Source: Deltaproteobacteria bacterium (GTDB taxonomy: Bacteria; Myxococcota_A; Polyangia; JAAYKL01). From it: a stretch of DNA of 34,514 nt. The notes beneath the pieces were generated by a model. It was not told where the DNA came from. It ran no database searches and saw only the letters and a list, made by a program, of their open reading frames with translations. This document shows, piece by piece, positions 1-7,093 of this stretch. Both the position numbers and the translations under genes were made by a program. Numbering within the stretch: the stretch's first letter is position 1; each line of letters opens with the position of its first letter. The stretch is from contig JAFGQN010000038.1 of NCBI GenBank assembly GCA_016935665.1, positions 1 through 34,514 of the forward strand, written 5' to 3'.

Positions 1-1586
1 ACATCAACGGTGTTGCAGCAAAGTGTTTTGCCCTGCATTGCCATTTCCTCGGAACATTCGAGGCCAGGTACGGGAGTACCGTCTGCGGAGAGACCCGTAA
101 GCGAGCCGTTTTCACAGTTCCATACGTCGAATGTGCATTCGTAGGGGCAAAGAGCCACGTCTGTATCTTCTTCGGTATCCACTTCAGAATCTTCTTCAGA
201 ATCTTCTTCAGAATCTTCTTCAGAATCTTCTTCAGAGTCTTCTTCAGAGTCTTCGTCTGAGTCAGCGCCAGTGGTGTTGCAGCAAAGTGTTCTGCCTTGA
301 GCAATCTGCTTGCTGGAGCAGGTCAGCTCGGGAAGGGCAACGCCGGGGATGCCACCCAGTGTGCCGTTTTCACAATTCCATTGATCCCATGTGCAGTCAA
401 AGGGGCATTCGCCTTCTTTTACTTCTGTGTCCACATCAACGGTGTTGCAGCAAAGTGTTTTTCCTTGTGCAATATCTGCATCGGAGCAAACCAGTCCGGG
501 AACAGGGAAGCCGTCGGCACTCAGGCCAGTTTGGGAACCATACTCGCAATTCCACACGTCATAAGTACATTCGTAGGGGCAAACTTCAACTTCAGAATCA
601 GCGGTTTCAGAATCAACTTCAGAGTCAACGGTTTCGGAATCCACGATTTCAGAATCAGCTGTTTCAGAATCAACTTCAGAGTCAGCGGTTTCAGAATCAG
701 CGGTTTCAGAATCAGCGGTTTCAGAGTCAGCGGTTTCAGAATCAGCGGTTTCAGAATCAGCGGTTTCAGAATCAGCGGTTTCAGAATCAACTTCAGAATC
801 TTCTTCAGAGTCTGCGCCGGTAGTATTGCAGCATACAGTTTTTCCCTGCATAATGTTGGCAGGGGAGCAGGTCTTGTCAGGAACAACAACGCCGGGGATG
901 CCGCCCAGTGTGCCGTTTTCACAATTCCATTGATCCCATGTGCAGTCAAAGGGGCACTCATCGGCGCCAATTTCTGTATCGACCTCGGGATTGCAGCAAA
1001 GGGTTTTGCCCTGCATTACCATCGCTTCAGAACATTCGAATTCGGATGCCGGCGTTCCGGAATAACCCAGCTCGCCAAATTCGCCAAATTCGCAGTTCCA
1101 CTGGTCATAAGTGCATCCCCATGGACAAAGAACGGGTTCTTCGATGGTATCGGAGTCTTCGGAATCGACGGTGTCTGAATCGGGTACTTCTGAATCCTCA
1201 GAATCAACGACATCCACTTCACAGCAGACCATTTGTGCATTGGAGCAGTTTCCATCGGTGACGGAGCTTCCTTCACCGCAATTTTGCTCTTTTTGCCATT
1301 CAAAGATACATTCGCCGGCGCACTGCGCTTTGGGCTCCTGCTCCGGGACCTGGCAACATACCTGTCCAGCGCCGCAGATTCCGTCCACCATGGCGCCTTC
1401 CACCTCGGCATTGATGCACGCCCATTTATCCACGCCCCACTCACAGTTGTATGCGCATCCGCCGTCTTCGTAGGCCTTCATGGTCGATGCGCTCATCGTT
1501 CTGTTTTCCGCTCCGTTGTCACACGCAATTGCTGCAAATACTGCAGCAATGATAACGACAGGTACTTTCATGTGCATGATTTTCAT
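1..1586 (-). CDS. modular Cys-rich acidic-linker lipoprotein (partial, 3' end outside window)
   Basis: The frame opens at ATG 1586 and stays open to the left edge (about 528 codons), so the C-terminus is missing. AAAGGA lies about nine bases before the start. Residues 7-22 form a hydrophobic signal ending FAAIAC, a plausible lipobox with C22 as the lipidated residue, so the protein is probably outer-membrane or surface exposed. After it come seven modules of about 35-45 residues (approx. nt 1457-1350, 1320-1219, 1126-993, 955-824, 579-445, 408-274, 151-13). Each carries six cysteines in the order C-x3-C, WxC or NC, C, then CC; later modules share DxWNCE and GKTLCCNT. Two subtypes alternate (GGIPG-type and GLSADG-type). 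Modules 3-7 are separated by linkers made almost only of S, E, D, T and V. The six-Cys pattern suggests three disulfides per module (inference). I do not recognise the family. The apparent plus-strand ORFs here are shadows of this repeat-rich gene. Confidence 0.85.
   Translation of the reverse strand, partial: MKIMHMKVPVVIIAAVFAAIACDNGAENRTMSASTMKAYEDGGCAYNCEWGVDKWACINAEVEGAMVDGICGAGQVCCQVPEQEPKAQCAGECIFEWQKEQNCGEGSSVTDGNCSNAQMVCCEVDVVDSEDSEVPDSDTVDSEDSDTIEEPVLCPWGCTYDQWNCEFGEFGELGYSGTPASEFECSEAMVMQGKTLCCNPEVDTEIGADECPFDCTWDQWNCENGTLGGIPGVVVPDKTCSPANIMQGKTVCCNTTGADSEEDSEVDSETADSETADSETADSETADSETADSETADSETADSEVDSETADSEIVDSETVDSEVDSETADSEVEVCPYECTYDVWNCEYGSQTGLSADGFPVPGLVCSDADIAQGKTLCCNTVDVDTEVKEGECPFDCTWDQWNCENGTLGGIPGVALPELTCSSKQIAQGRTLCCNTTGADSDEDSEEDSEEDSEEDSEEDSEEDSEVDTEEDTDVALCPYECTFDVWNCENGSLTGLSADGTPVPGLECSEEMAMQGKTLCCNTVD
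183..258. repeat. 12-bp tandem repeat coding DSEE linker
   Basis: About six copies of a 12-base unit that on the minus strand reads gattctgaagaa (Asp-Ser-Glu-Glu), with small variations at the ends. It forms the linker between the last two visible Cys modules. Confidence 0.8.
342..407. repeat. 66-bp direct repeat, copy A
   Basis: Nearly identical to 891-956 (one difference seen, gccaccc versus gccgccc). Both copies encode the DQWNCENGTLGGIPG part of Cys-rich modules (sixth and fourth from the N-terminus). Much higher DNA identity than between other modules, pointing to recent duplication or gene conversion. Confidence 0.85.
594..795. repeat. 15-bp tandem repeat coding SET-A/V-D linker
   Basis: Repeats of tcagaatcagcggtt (minus strand Asn-free pentapeptide Ser-Glu-Thr-Ala-Asp) with variants using Val or Ile in place of Ala. 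The cleanest copies are at 681-790. Codes the long acidic linker between the fourth and fifth Cys modules. Confidence 0.8.
891..956. repeat. 66-bp direct repeat, copy B
   Basis: Second copy of the 342-407 sequence, in the fourth Cys module of the same lipoprotein gene. See copy A. Confidence 0.85.
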
Positions 1587-2012
1587 AAGTATTGTCCTTT
1601 GTTTAATGAAGAGCCCGGTTGGAACTCTTCCATAGTGGATATTTCCACGTTAATCAGGCGTCTTCCTCGTTCACCTGAAGAGTAACTGGTTGAACATCAA
1701 TATTCGGTCGAAAGTACAATTGATCGGGAGTCGACCGGTCCGCATGTGTTATAGTGCGGACACACTATCAGGTTATGTAAAGTTTGGAAGTGAAAAATCG
1801 GAAAAGCTTTGGAAACTATTTGTGAAAAAATAAATATTACATTTACATCGAAATAAAATTTAATCTGGTTTAAATCATGTTTAATTCGGTATACAGGTAC
1901 ATATTGGCACACTTTCAGCGCTATGAAAATGCGCTCATCTAAAATTGCGCCGGGATAATTTCAGACGTTTTTTTCTTTTAAACGAATATGGCCGCGTGCT
2001 AATGCATGTTTT
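1587..2012. promoter_or_regulatory. divergent intergenic region, no gene seen
   Basis: 426 bases separate the Cys-rich lipoprotein (-) from tsaB (+), so promoters for both should lie here. The part from 1770 to 1990 is AT-rich. A short hairpin is visible at 1738-1761 (gtccgca and tgcggac, 10-base loop) without a T-run. The only ORF (71 codons, minus) has no recognisable features and I reject it. No promoter boxes could be assigned with confidence. Confidence 0.4.
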
Positions 2013-2744
2013 ATGCTGATTCTGGTATTTGATACATCAACACGAAACGGTACAGTAGGATGGGTTAAACTGGAGGAAAATGATGATTTTCCCAAGGTGC
2101 TTGATTTTGCACACATGTACTTGCCAGCCATCCCTGGTCACGCAGAGCGTCTGCTTGAACGCCTCGAATTCTGTCTTAAAAGCGGTGGTTTCAACATCGG
2201 CGACGTGGATTTGATTGTGATTGGACGGGGGCCTGGAACATTCACGGGGCTTCGAATCGGGTTCAGCACGGCCAAGAGTTTGTCGCTGGTACATCGATTT
2301 CCGCTGGTAACCGTTTCGACCCTTGAAATGCTTGCCTGTAATGCGCCGGCACCGGGACATGTCGTGGCACTGATTGATGCACGCCGAAAGGAAGTTTACG
2401 CTGGCGTGTTCGAGCGGTCATCTGTCAACGGATATCCCTGTGCCATTCCGATTGGAGAGGAAGTGGTCACATCTCCTTTGCAAATATCTGAGCTGCTGTC
2501 GTGCCGAAATATTTTCACGCCGGTTCAGTTGGTGGGAGATGGCGCTATTGCGTATGCGAGTCAATTCGCTTCTCTGGGCGTTTCGGCATTGGCGCCTTCT
2601 GTCGCAATCCACAGCTGTCACATGGCCATTCACGGTTTTCTGAGCTATAAGAAAAATGGCGCTGTCAATACCGCTTTGGTCGAACCGGAGTATTTGCGAG
2701 AACCGGATGCCCGCAAACCTTCGAAGCCCTTTGGACTGAACTGA
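2013..2744 (+). CDS. tsaB: tRNA threonylcarbamoyladenosine biosynthesis protein TsaB
   Basis: 243 residues, near the family's usual 220-240. TsaB is the non-catalytic partner of TsaD in the complex that attaches threonylcarbamoyl to A37 of ANN-decoding tRNAs. The ASKHA-fold N-terminus is typical (LILVFDTSTRNGTVGW, residues 2-17), as is the signature GRGPGTFTGLRIGFSTAKSL around residues 71-90. The C-terminal half (LVEPEYLREPDARK) matches the usual TsaB ending, where the gene often leads into rimI; here it does not. The ATG at 2013 gives the expected N-terminus although no good Shine-Dalgarno is visible. First gene of an apparent three-gene plus-strand unit with the small Cys-rich protein and dtd. 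tsaD, tsaE and tsaC are not in the window. Confidence 0.93.
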   Translation: MLILVFDTSTRNGTVGWVKLEENDDFPKVLDFAHMYLPAIPGHAERLLERLEFCLKSGGFNIGDVDLIVIGRGPGTFTGLRIGFSTAKSLSLVHRFPLVTVSTLEMLACNAPAPGHVVALIDARRKEVYAGVFERSSVNGYPCAIPIGEEVVTSPLQISELLSCRNIFTPVQLVGDGAIAYASQFASLGVSALAPSVAIHSCHMAIHGFLSYKKNGAVNTALVEPEYLREPDARKPSKPFGLN

Positions 2745-2767
2745 ACAGCACCCCGGAAAGTGTATTA

Positions 2768-3190
2768 ATGGACGTAAAAGATTTTAAAAACCGATTGAAA
2801 CAACTGGAGCATGAGTTCCAGACAAATCCCGTCAATAACAAAAGTCATGGACTGACCGATTGTACCCGATGTGCCAATTGTGTTTTTTGTCGGGAGTGTG
2901 ACCGTTGTTACAAGTGTTCGTATTGCAGCCAATGCGAAAATTCCACCAATCTCACCCACTGTATACAGTGCGTCAGCTGTCATAGTCTGGCCAATTGCGT
3001 CCAATGCAGCAACTGCACCAACAGTGCTTTTCTTATCATGTGTCAGGACATGACGGAGTGCAACTATTGCTTTGGTTGCGTCGGGCTGACTCGGCGGGAT
3101 TTTCATATATTAAATGAAAAATACAGTCGCTCAGACTACTTTAAAATTACCGATAAGCTGAAGAAAGCGCTGCATATACCCAAGCCATGA
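2768..3190 (+). CDS. small Cys-ladder protein (19 cysteines), function unknown
   Basis: 140 residues. After a charged helical N-terminus (1-30), nine cysteines occur at exactly every third residue (32, 35, 38, 41, 44, 47, 50, 53, 56), followed by further C-x2-C pairs at 65-71, 77-83 and 98-104. The C-terminal part, CFGCVGLTRRDFHILNEKY then YFKI, resembles a motif (CFGCVGL..., N-x-x-Y-x-x-xxY/F) that I recall from uncharacterised Cys-rich bacterial proteins; some are mislabelled CaiB/BaiF. Regular CxxCxxC spacing suggests metal binding or a stacked-coil (repeat) fold, both inference. GGAAAG lies eight bases before ATG 2768. The stop overlaps the dtd start (ATGA), implying translational coupling with dtd; tsaB ends 23 bases upstream. 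No signal peptide, so cytoplasmic. Confidence 0.85.
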   Translation: MDVKDFKNRLKQLEHEFQTNPVNNKSHGLTDCTRCANCVFCRECDRCYKCSYCSQCENSTNLTHCIQCVSCHSLANCVQCSNCTNSAFLIMCQDMTECNYCFGCVGLTRRDFHILNEKYSRSDYFKITDKLKKALHIPKP

Positions 3191-3636
3191 GAGCGGTTGT
3201 TCAACGAGTTGCCACCGCATCGGTGGCTGTAGATCAGAAAACAGTTGGGAAAATTGAAAAAGGGCTTCTTGTGTATCTGGGAATCGGGGAAGACGATGCT
3301 CAGGTGGACTTTGACTATTTATTAAAAAAGATCACGGGACTTCGCATTTTTGCCGATACGCGGGGCAATATGAATCTTTCTGTAAAGGATATTCAGGGAC
3401 ATATTTTACTGGTAAGCCAGTTCACCCTCTATGGAGATGCAAGGAAAGGCAAACGACCATCGTTTTCGACTGCCATAGCGCCCGAGAAAGCCAATGTGGT
3501 TTATCGGTCATTTGCCGAAGCGATACGAAAAGAGGGAATCTCATGCGAAGAAGGCGTTTTTGGCGCCATGATGGATGTATCGTCTGTGAATGATGGGCCT
3601 GTGACCATTTTACTGGATTCCCAGAAGCGGTTTTAA
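3187..3636 (+). CDS. dtd: D-aminoacyl-tRNA deacylase
   Basis: 149 residues, the normal DTD length. The enzyme hydrolyses D-aminoacyl-tRNAs (and Gly-tRNA-Ala), a chiral proofreading step in translation. The start MRAVVQRVATASVAV is typical. Both active-site motifs are present: SQFTLYGD (residues 78-85) and the C-terminal NDGPVT (about 137-142, the Gly-cisPro motif of DTD). The ATG overlaps the stop codon of the Cys-ladder gene by four bases (ATGA), so this start is well supported. With tsaB two genes earlier, the unit links two tRNA-quality functions. Confidence 0.95.
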   Translation: MRAVVQRVATASVAVDQKTVGKIEKGLLVYLGIGEDDAQVDFDYLLKKITGLRIFADTRGNMNLSVKDIQGHILLVSQFTLYGDARKGKRPSFSTAIAPEKANVVYRSFAEAIRKEGISCEEGVFGAMMDVSSVNDGPVTILLDSQKRF

Positions 3637-3774
3637 GTTGATTCGGATTTGAATGAAGATTGGATTTGGGTTTTAGGTCGTTCTGGCGGCGTACTTTGAA
3701 TCTGTTTCCGATTTTTGAGTGTAGATATTCCGTATATTCCTAAAATTAGTCTCGAAAGTTTATATCGACTGTAC

Positions 3775-3787
3775 TATTCTAAGAATA
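3775..3787. promoter_or_regulatory. 13-bp palindrome upstream of acidic lipoprotein
   Basis: tattct-a-agaata, perfect six-base arms around one base, about 30 bases before ATG 3818. Could be an operator or part of the promoter; the rest of the 3637-3817 intergenic stretch shows nothing else firm. Confidence 0.3.
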
Positions 3788-3817
3788 TGGGAACGGTTTC
3801 CATGGAAAGGAGTCCAC

Positions 3818-4765
3818 ATGAAACCGGTAAATCTGTTTTTAATAGCGATATCGATTGGTTTTTGGGGGGCCTGCGTTGAAGCGAATCTTGTTAAATCTGA
3901 AGACGAAACACTTGACAGCGATGGTGATGGCGATATGGATGCCGATGGTGATGGCGATATGGATGCCGATGGTGATGGCGATATGGATGCCGATGGTGAT
4001 GGCGATATGGATGCCGATGGAGACGCCGATGGGGATTCCGAAACCAATGGCAGCATTGACAGTGAGACTGAAATGGACACACTCAAAGATTCGTCGGAGC
4101 AGCAAACGGATGTGGAAGATACATCTCCGGAGACTGAATCTGAGTCAATCGGAGAAACCGATTCCGACAGCGTGCAGGATACCGGCGTCGATACGGGGAC
4201 GGGTACGGGCGTGGATACTGAGACAGGTACGGGAGTGGATACTGCGACCGATACCGGAATCGATACCGGCGTGGACACGGGGATTGCGGACACCGAGACG
4301 GATACGGGCATTGATACGGGGACCGATACGGGATTTGATACGGTAACCGATACGGATGTGGATAGCGGATCGGACACGGAATCGGATATCGCATCGGATA
4401 CGGAAACGGATAGCGCATCGGATACTGATGTCGTTGTCTGTACCCCCTCCAAAACACTTGGGATTGGTGATGGTGCAAGGACGACGGTGTCGAACAAGGG
4501 ATGCTACCGGATTGAACCGCAAAACTCGTGGACCAGGTCGTACATTATTCAGATCTCGTCGGGCAGCGTTTCAAGTCAGAATCCGTTACCATTCTCATGG
4601 TCGTGGACCGATGGGAACAGCACCTCAAGTGGTTTTGGGGAATTCACTCATTTGTGGGCGCCAGCCACCGTTTTGGAGCCAGCCCCATACCCCGGCACTG
4701 TTTTTTTGGAATTGCTGGGAGAGGGCGATGGCACCGTTGAACTTCAGATCTACGAAGGCTCCTGA
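3818..4765 (+). CDS. acidic-repeat lipoprotein
   Basis: 315 residues. A strong Shine-Dalgarno (AAAGGAG) precedes ATG 3818. Residues 1-19 form a signal ending GFWGAC; C19 is the likely lipidated Cys, although Trp at -3 is unusual for a lipobox. Residues 34-72 are four DGDGDMDA repeats plus variants. Residues 115-205 are Thr/Asp/Gly repeats of the VDTGTDTG type, which resemble calcium-binding acidic linkers of deltaproteobacterial surface proteins. The C-terminal ~105 residues (after VVVCTPSKTLG) are a normal-composition, Trp/Ser-rich domain with two cysteines, predicted to be beta-rich. Likely a surface stalk with a terminal domain; function unknown. Convergent with the CcdA fusion 38 bases downstream. 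Confidence 0.85.
   Translation: MKPVNLFLIAISIGFWGACVEANLVKSEDETLDSDGDGDMDADGDGDMDADGDGDMDADGDGDMDADGDADGDSETNGSIDSETEMDTLKDSSEQQTDVEDTSPETESESIGETDSDSVQDTGVDTGTGTGVDTETGTGVDTATDTGIDTGVDTGIADTETDTGIDTGTDTGFDTVTDTDVDSGSDTESDIASDTETDSASDTDVVVCTPSKTLGIGDGARTTVSNKGCYRIEPQNSWTRSYIIQISSGSVSSQNPLPFSWSWTDGNSTSSGFGEFTHLWAPATVLEPAPYPGTVFLELLGEGDGTVELQIYEGS
3920..4015. repeat. 24-bp tandem repeat, four perfect copies
   Basis: Four back-to-back copies of gatggtgatggcgatatgg plus atgcc (24 bases each) inside the acidic lipoprotein, encoding DGDGDMDA. Perfect identity between copies suggests recent expansion by slippage, so copy number probably varies between strains. Confidence 0.95.
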
Positions 4766-4803
4766 TGCATTGGAGTAGAGCCCTTAAAGTCACAATGCCG
4801 TTA

Positions 4804-5907
4804 TCAGATATTGCAATTGAGTGAAGAGCCTTCGACAGGTGTTTGCCAGTCGTTGGGGGAGAGGAACGCCACTCCCGGGCATGGTTCTCCGCGCAGCACG
4901 GAAATCGTTTGTTTGAGGCTTCCCTCGGTTTGTTCTCCCACCAGCCGAGCGGTTTCTTTGCCGGTTTCATCCAGAAAAATAAATGTAGGCACGCCCACCA
5001 GATTGAATTTGCGCACCAGATACCGGTTTTCGGGTTTTCCAATATCAATGGTACGGACGTGAACACCTTTTTCGTCGCACTGACTGGTAATGGCATCCAT
5101 TGTGGGTTTCATTTTCTGGCATACAGCACAGTCTTCTTTGTATAGTTCCACCATTACAGGGAGACCCTTTTGGGTTTCCGGCAAAATGGATTCCACAACA
5201 TCGGCGTTCGGGCTCTGACCGCTGTAACGCGACGCCTGAACAACATCCAGAACCAACATTCCAGCGATAAAAAGCAAAACAATACCGATTCCTTTTTCGA
5301 TTTTGGGCAAATGGGGAGAAATGCGTCCGATGATGCGCATGCCCAGTTCCGCAAAAGCAGCTGTTATGAGAAGTGGAATAGCAAAACCAAGCCCGTAGAG
5401 CGACAGATAAACGGCGCCTTCAGCTGGTCCGGCTGTGGATGAGGCAGTATATGTGAGTATGGAGCCAAGGATGGGACCAACGCAGGGAGACCAACCGGCC
5501 GCAAAGATGATGCCCATTAAAAATGCACTGATGATTCCGAATTTCTGATTTAAGCGTGAGTCATCGGCGCGAATAACGCGGTCCATAAAGGGCAGCTTTA
5601 TAAACCCGATGAATTTGAGCGCAAATACTAGAACAATGGCCGCTCCAATTCCCTGCATCAGTGTTTTGTGGTTGCTTAAAAAGGTGCCGATAGCGGAGGC
5701 GCTAAATCCCATCGCTGTGAACACGCTGATGAATCCGATTGAAAACAACCCGGCGCGGAGCATTAGACGCCCCTTTTCCCGGCCGGTGAGGCCAGTGATA
5801 CTGCCACCGGTTAGAGCGGTCAGGTAGATTGGAATAAGTGGCAGTACGCATGGCGTGAAGAAGGTAAGCACGCCCGCGCCAAAAACGGTGAACAAATCCA
5901 GATTCAC
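4804..5907 (-). CDS. CcdA-type thiol transporter fused to thioredoxin domain
   Basis: 367 residues. Residues 1-230 are a CcdA/DsbD-beta membrane domain with several helices and the two redox cysteines in TPCVLPLIP (about 18-26) and WSPCVGP (about 139-145). Residues 248-350 are a thioredoxin-like domain with an atypical CxxC, EDCAVCQKM, and the cis-Pro loop VGVPTF. Such fusions move electrons from cytoplasmic thioredoxin across the inner membrane to periplasmic disulfide partners. Extra cysteines near the C-terminus (GEPCPG and LNCNI) are unusual. The start is GTG at 5907: its GTGA overlaps the stop of the 65-aa gene, and MNLDLFTVFGAGVLTFFTPC is a typical CcdA N-terminus. Last gene of the thioredoxin operon. 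Confidence 0.92.
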   Translation of the reverse strand: MNLDLFTVFGAGVLTFFTPCVLPLIPIYLTALTGGSITGLTGREKGRLMLRAGLFSIGFISVFTAMGFSASAIGTFLSNHKTLMQGIGAAIVLVFALKFIGFIKLPFMDRVIRADDSRLNQKFGIISAFLMGIIFAAGWSPCVGPILGSILTYTASSTAGPAEGAVYLSLYGLGFAIPLLITAAFAELGMRIIGRISPHLPKIEKGIGIVLLFIAGMLVLDVVQASRYSGQSPNADVVESILPETQKGLPVMVELYKEDCAVCQKMKPTMDAITSQCDEKGVHVRTIDIGKPENRYLVRKFNLVGVPTFIFLDETGKETARLVGEQTEGSLKQTISVLRGEPCPGVAFLSPNDWQTPVEGSSLNCNI

Positions 5908-6101
5908 AGCTGCCCCTCTTTATTGACAAGATCAATGTGACCTTCGTATTTTCCTTCAGAGGCATTTTTTTTTGGGGACGAATTTCTGGGCACCTGGCAT
6001 GCGCCCGACATGCACGTAGGAATGCCAAGTTTGGGAAAAACCCACAGTTGGAGTACAAACCATACACCCAAAATAATGCCATACAGAATTAAGTCATTCA
6101 T
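5904..6101 (-). CDS. 65-aa single-TM protein with CxxxxC, thiol operon
   Basis: Starts at ATG 6101 (GGGGAG lies 10 bases upstream), giving MNDLILYGIILGVWFVL and a single membrane helix (about 3-22), then KLGIPTCMSGACQV with two cysteines separated by four residues just after the membrane, and a polar lysine-rich tail. The frame stays open further upstream but that part has no start signal and overlaps the DUF6132 gene, so the short form is chosen. The stop overlaps the GTG start of the CcdA fusion. I recall similar tiny proteins beside DUF6132 and CcdA/thioredoxin genes, but the function is unknown; a membrane redox accessory is inferred from context. Confidence 0.78.
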   Translation of the reverse strand: MNDLILYGIILGVWFVLQLWVFPKLGIPTCMSGACQVPRNSSPKKNASEGKYEGHIDLVNKEGQL

Positions 6102-6142
6102 AACAGTATCACTCCCCTTTTTTTGTGCAACGCGAGACGCGT

Positions 6143-6349
6143 TCAGTACGTTGCCGTGAGTCCAATAATCGCGCCCCATCCTGTCGAAATCCACGGATTT
6201 GACGTGATGGGACAGCCGCCGCTGCTGCAACCAACGGTTGCGTAGTAGGTAAAACCGGCTGCTGCGCCGAGCGTCAGGCCGATTGTGCGTTTTATTGTTT
6301 TCTTTTTTGCAGGCGGTAGATTCGCCCATTTTTCTTTTAATTGATTCAT
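6143..6349 (-). CDS. DUF6132-family small membrane protein
   Basis: 68 residues. Contains a Gly/Ala-rich membrane helix (GLTLGAAAGFTYY), then VGCSSGGCPITSNP and a second short hydrophobic stretch. The VGC-x-SG-x-CPITSNP signature is that of DUF6132 as I know it. The two cysteines sit at the membrane edge and suggest redox or metal use (inference). ATG 6349 overlaps the thioredoxin stop by four bases (ATGA). 41 bases separate it from the next gene. Second in the thioredoxin - DUF6132 - 65 aa - CcdA operon. Confidence 0.85.
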   Translation of the reverse strand: MNQLKEKWANLPPAKKKTIKRTIGLTLGAAAGFTYYATVGCSSGGCPITSNPWISTGWGAIIGLTATY

Positions 6350-6744
6350 GCGGTTTTCTCCGATGCATCGGTTGATGCGTCCAGAAGATCGGTTTCGATT
6401 ATCTCTTCGAAATAGTGTTGTCCTCGCACGCCAACCACTCGCTCAACGATGTTGCCATTTTTGAAAAACAGAACTGTGGGTGTCCCTCTTACGCCGAGCT
6501 TGCTAAGCGTTTTGCGCCCATTGCCAACATTCAGTTGCGCCACTTTGACTTTCCCTTCGTACTTGCAGGCCAGTCGTTTGATAGTGGGGACCAGTTGCAT
6601 ACATGGAGCGCACCCGTTGGACCAAATATCCACAATTACCGGTGTTTTGGATTGACGTACTTCTTTAACGAAATTGCCATCATTCAATTCCACCGGATCT
6701 TTTTCACAATCACCTGTAATTCCCAGCCAGTTTAATATTCCCAT
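6346..6744 (-). CDS. thioredoxin
   Basis: 132 residues with a full thioredoxin fold: the active site WSNGCAPCMQLVP (Cys-Ala-Pro-Cys, residues 41-53), the cis-Pro RGTPT and the FFKNG strand-turn are all present. The N-terminal ~20 residues (MGILNWLGITGDCEKD) extend beyond standard thioredoxin and contain one extra Cys. No signal peptide, so cytoplasmic; it probably supplies electrons to the CcdA fusion at the end of the operon. GAGGGAG precedes ATG 6744. First gene of the operon, so a promoter should lie in 6745-6900. Confidence 0.93.
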   Translation of the reverse strand: MGILNWLGITGDCEKDPVELNDGNFVKEVRQSKTPVIVDIWSNGCAPCMQLVPTIKRLACKYEGKVKVAQLNVGNGRKTLSKLGVRGTPTVLFFKNGNIVERVVGVRGQHYFEEIIETDLLDASTDASEKTA

Positions 6745-7093
6745 AATCTCGCTCCCTCATAGTCGTGTGGGCTCTCAATAGTTTGGAACCGCCAAAGTCT
6801 GGTTTCATTCCTTGCCACAATGAGCCAGTCAATAGCGTGAACGTGTCACCAATATATAAAAATAACCTGCTAATCATTGAGGTGCATTGGGGTAATCCAG
6901 CGAAAGATGATTAATTAATGGAAGGATTTGTGGATGTATAGGGATTGTTACCGAGGGATTTCTGATATGAGAAGCATTGGGGAAGCGGACCGTCCCTGTC
7001 AGAATGTCATTACCCGCTTGAAACGCCCCTGAATGCAACGCATGTATGGACGCTATGGTGGAGGTAACGGGTGTGGTAAGGTGTAATATATTC
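6745..7093. promoter_or_regulatory. intergenic, presumed promoter of thioredoxin operon
   Basis: 349 bases between the thioredoxin gene and the 3' end of the sigma54 activator (both minus). No convincing gene; the 112-codon minus ORF has no start signal or recognisable protein features. A -24/-12 sigma54 promoter (TGGC-N8-TTGC) was looked for before the thioredoxin start and not found. Confidence 0.35.

Noticed and set aside
183-795. CRISPR array suggested by regular 12- and 15-base repeats
   Set aside because: The repeats are contiguous with no spacers and keep an open frame as protein linkers.
131-1178. Plus-strand ORFs with Gln/Asn/Phe-rich repeats
   Set aside because: They are shadows of the acidic repeats of the minus-strand Cys lipoprotein. 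The minus frame has a signal peptide, a ribosome site and conserved cysteine modules; the plus frames have only repeat artefacts.
521-1444. Shorter minus-strand ORFs (to 970 and to 1444) rich in Leu/Ile/Lys repeats
   Set aside because: They lie in a different frame from the Cys lipoprotein and consist only of linker-repeat artefacts.
3920-4015. CRISPR or iteron array
   Set aside because: Perfect 24-base tandem units without spacers and inside a coding frame with a lipoprotein signal.
3760-4497. Minus-strand 245-codon ORF rich in Val/Ser/Pro
   Set aside because: Antisense of the acidic lipoprotein repeats; no start signal or other conserved feature.
5904-6368. 154-codon version of the 65-aa gene
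   Set aside because: The extra N-terminal part overlaps DUF6132 in another frame and has no start signal; the internal ATG 6101 has a good ribosome site and the conserved membrane protein.
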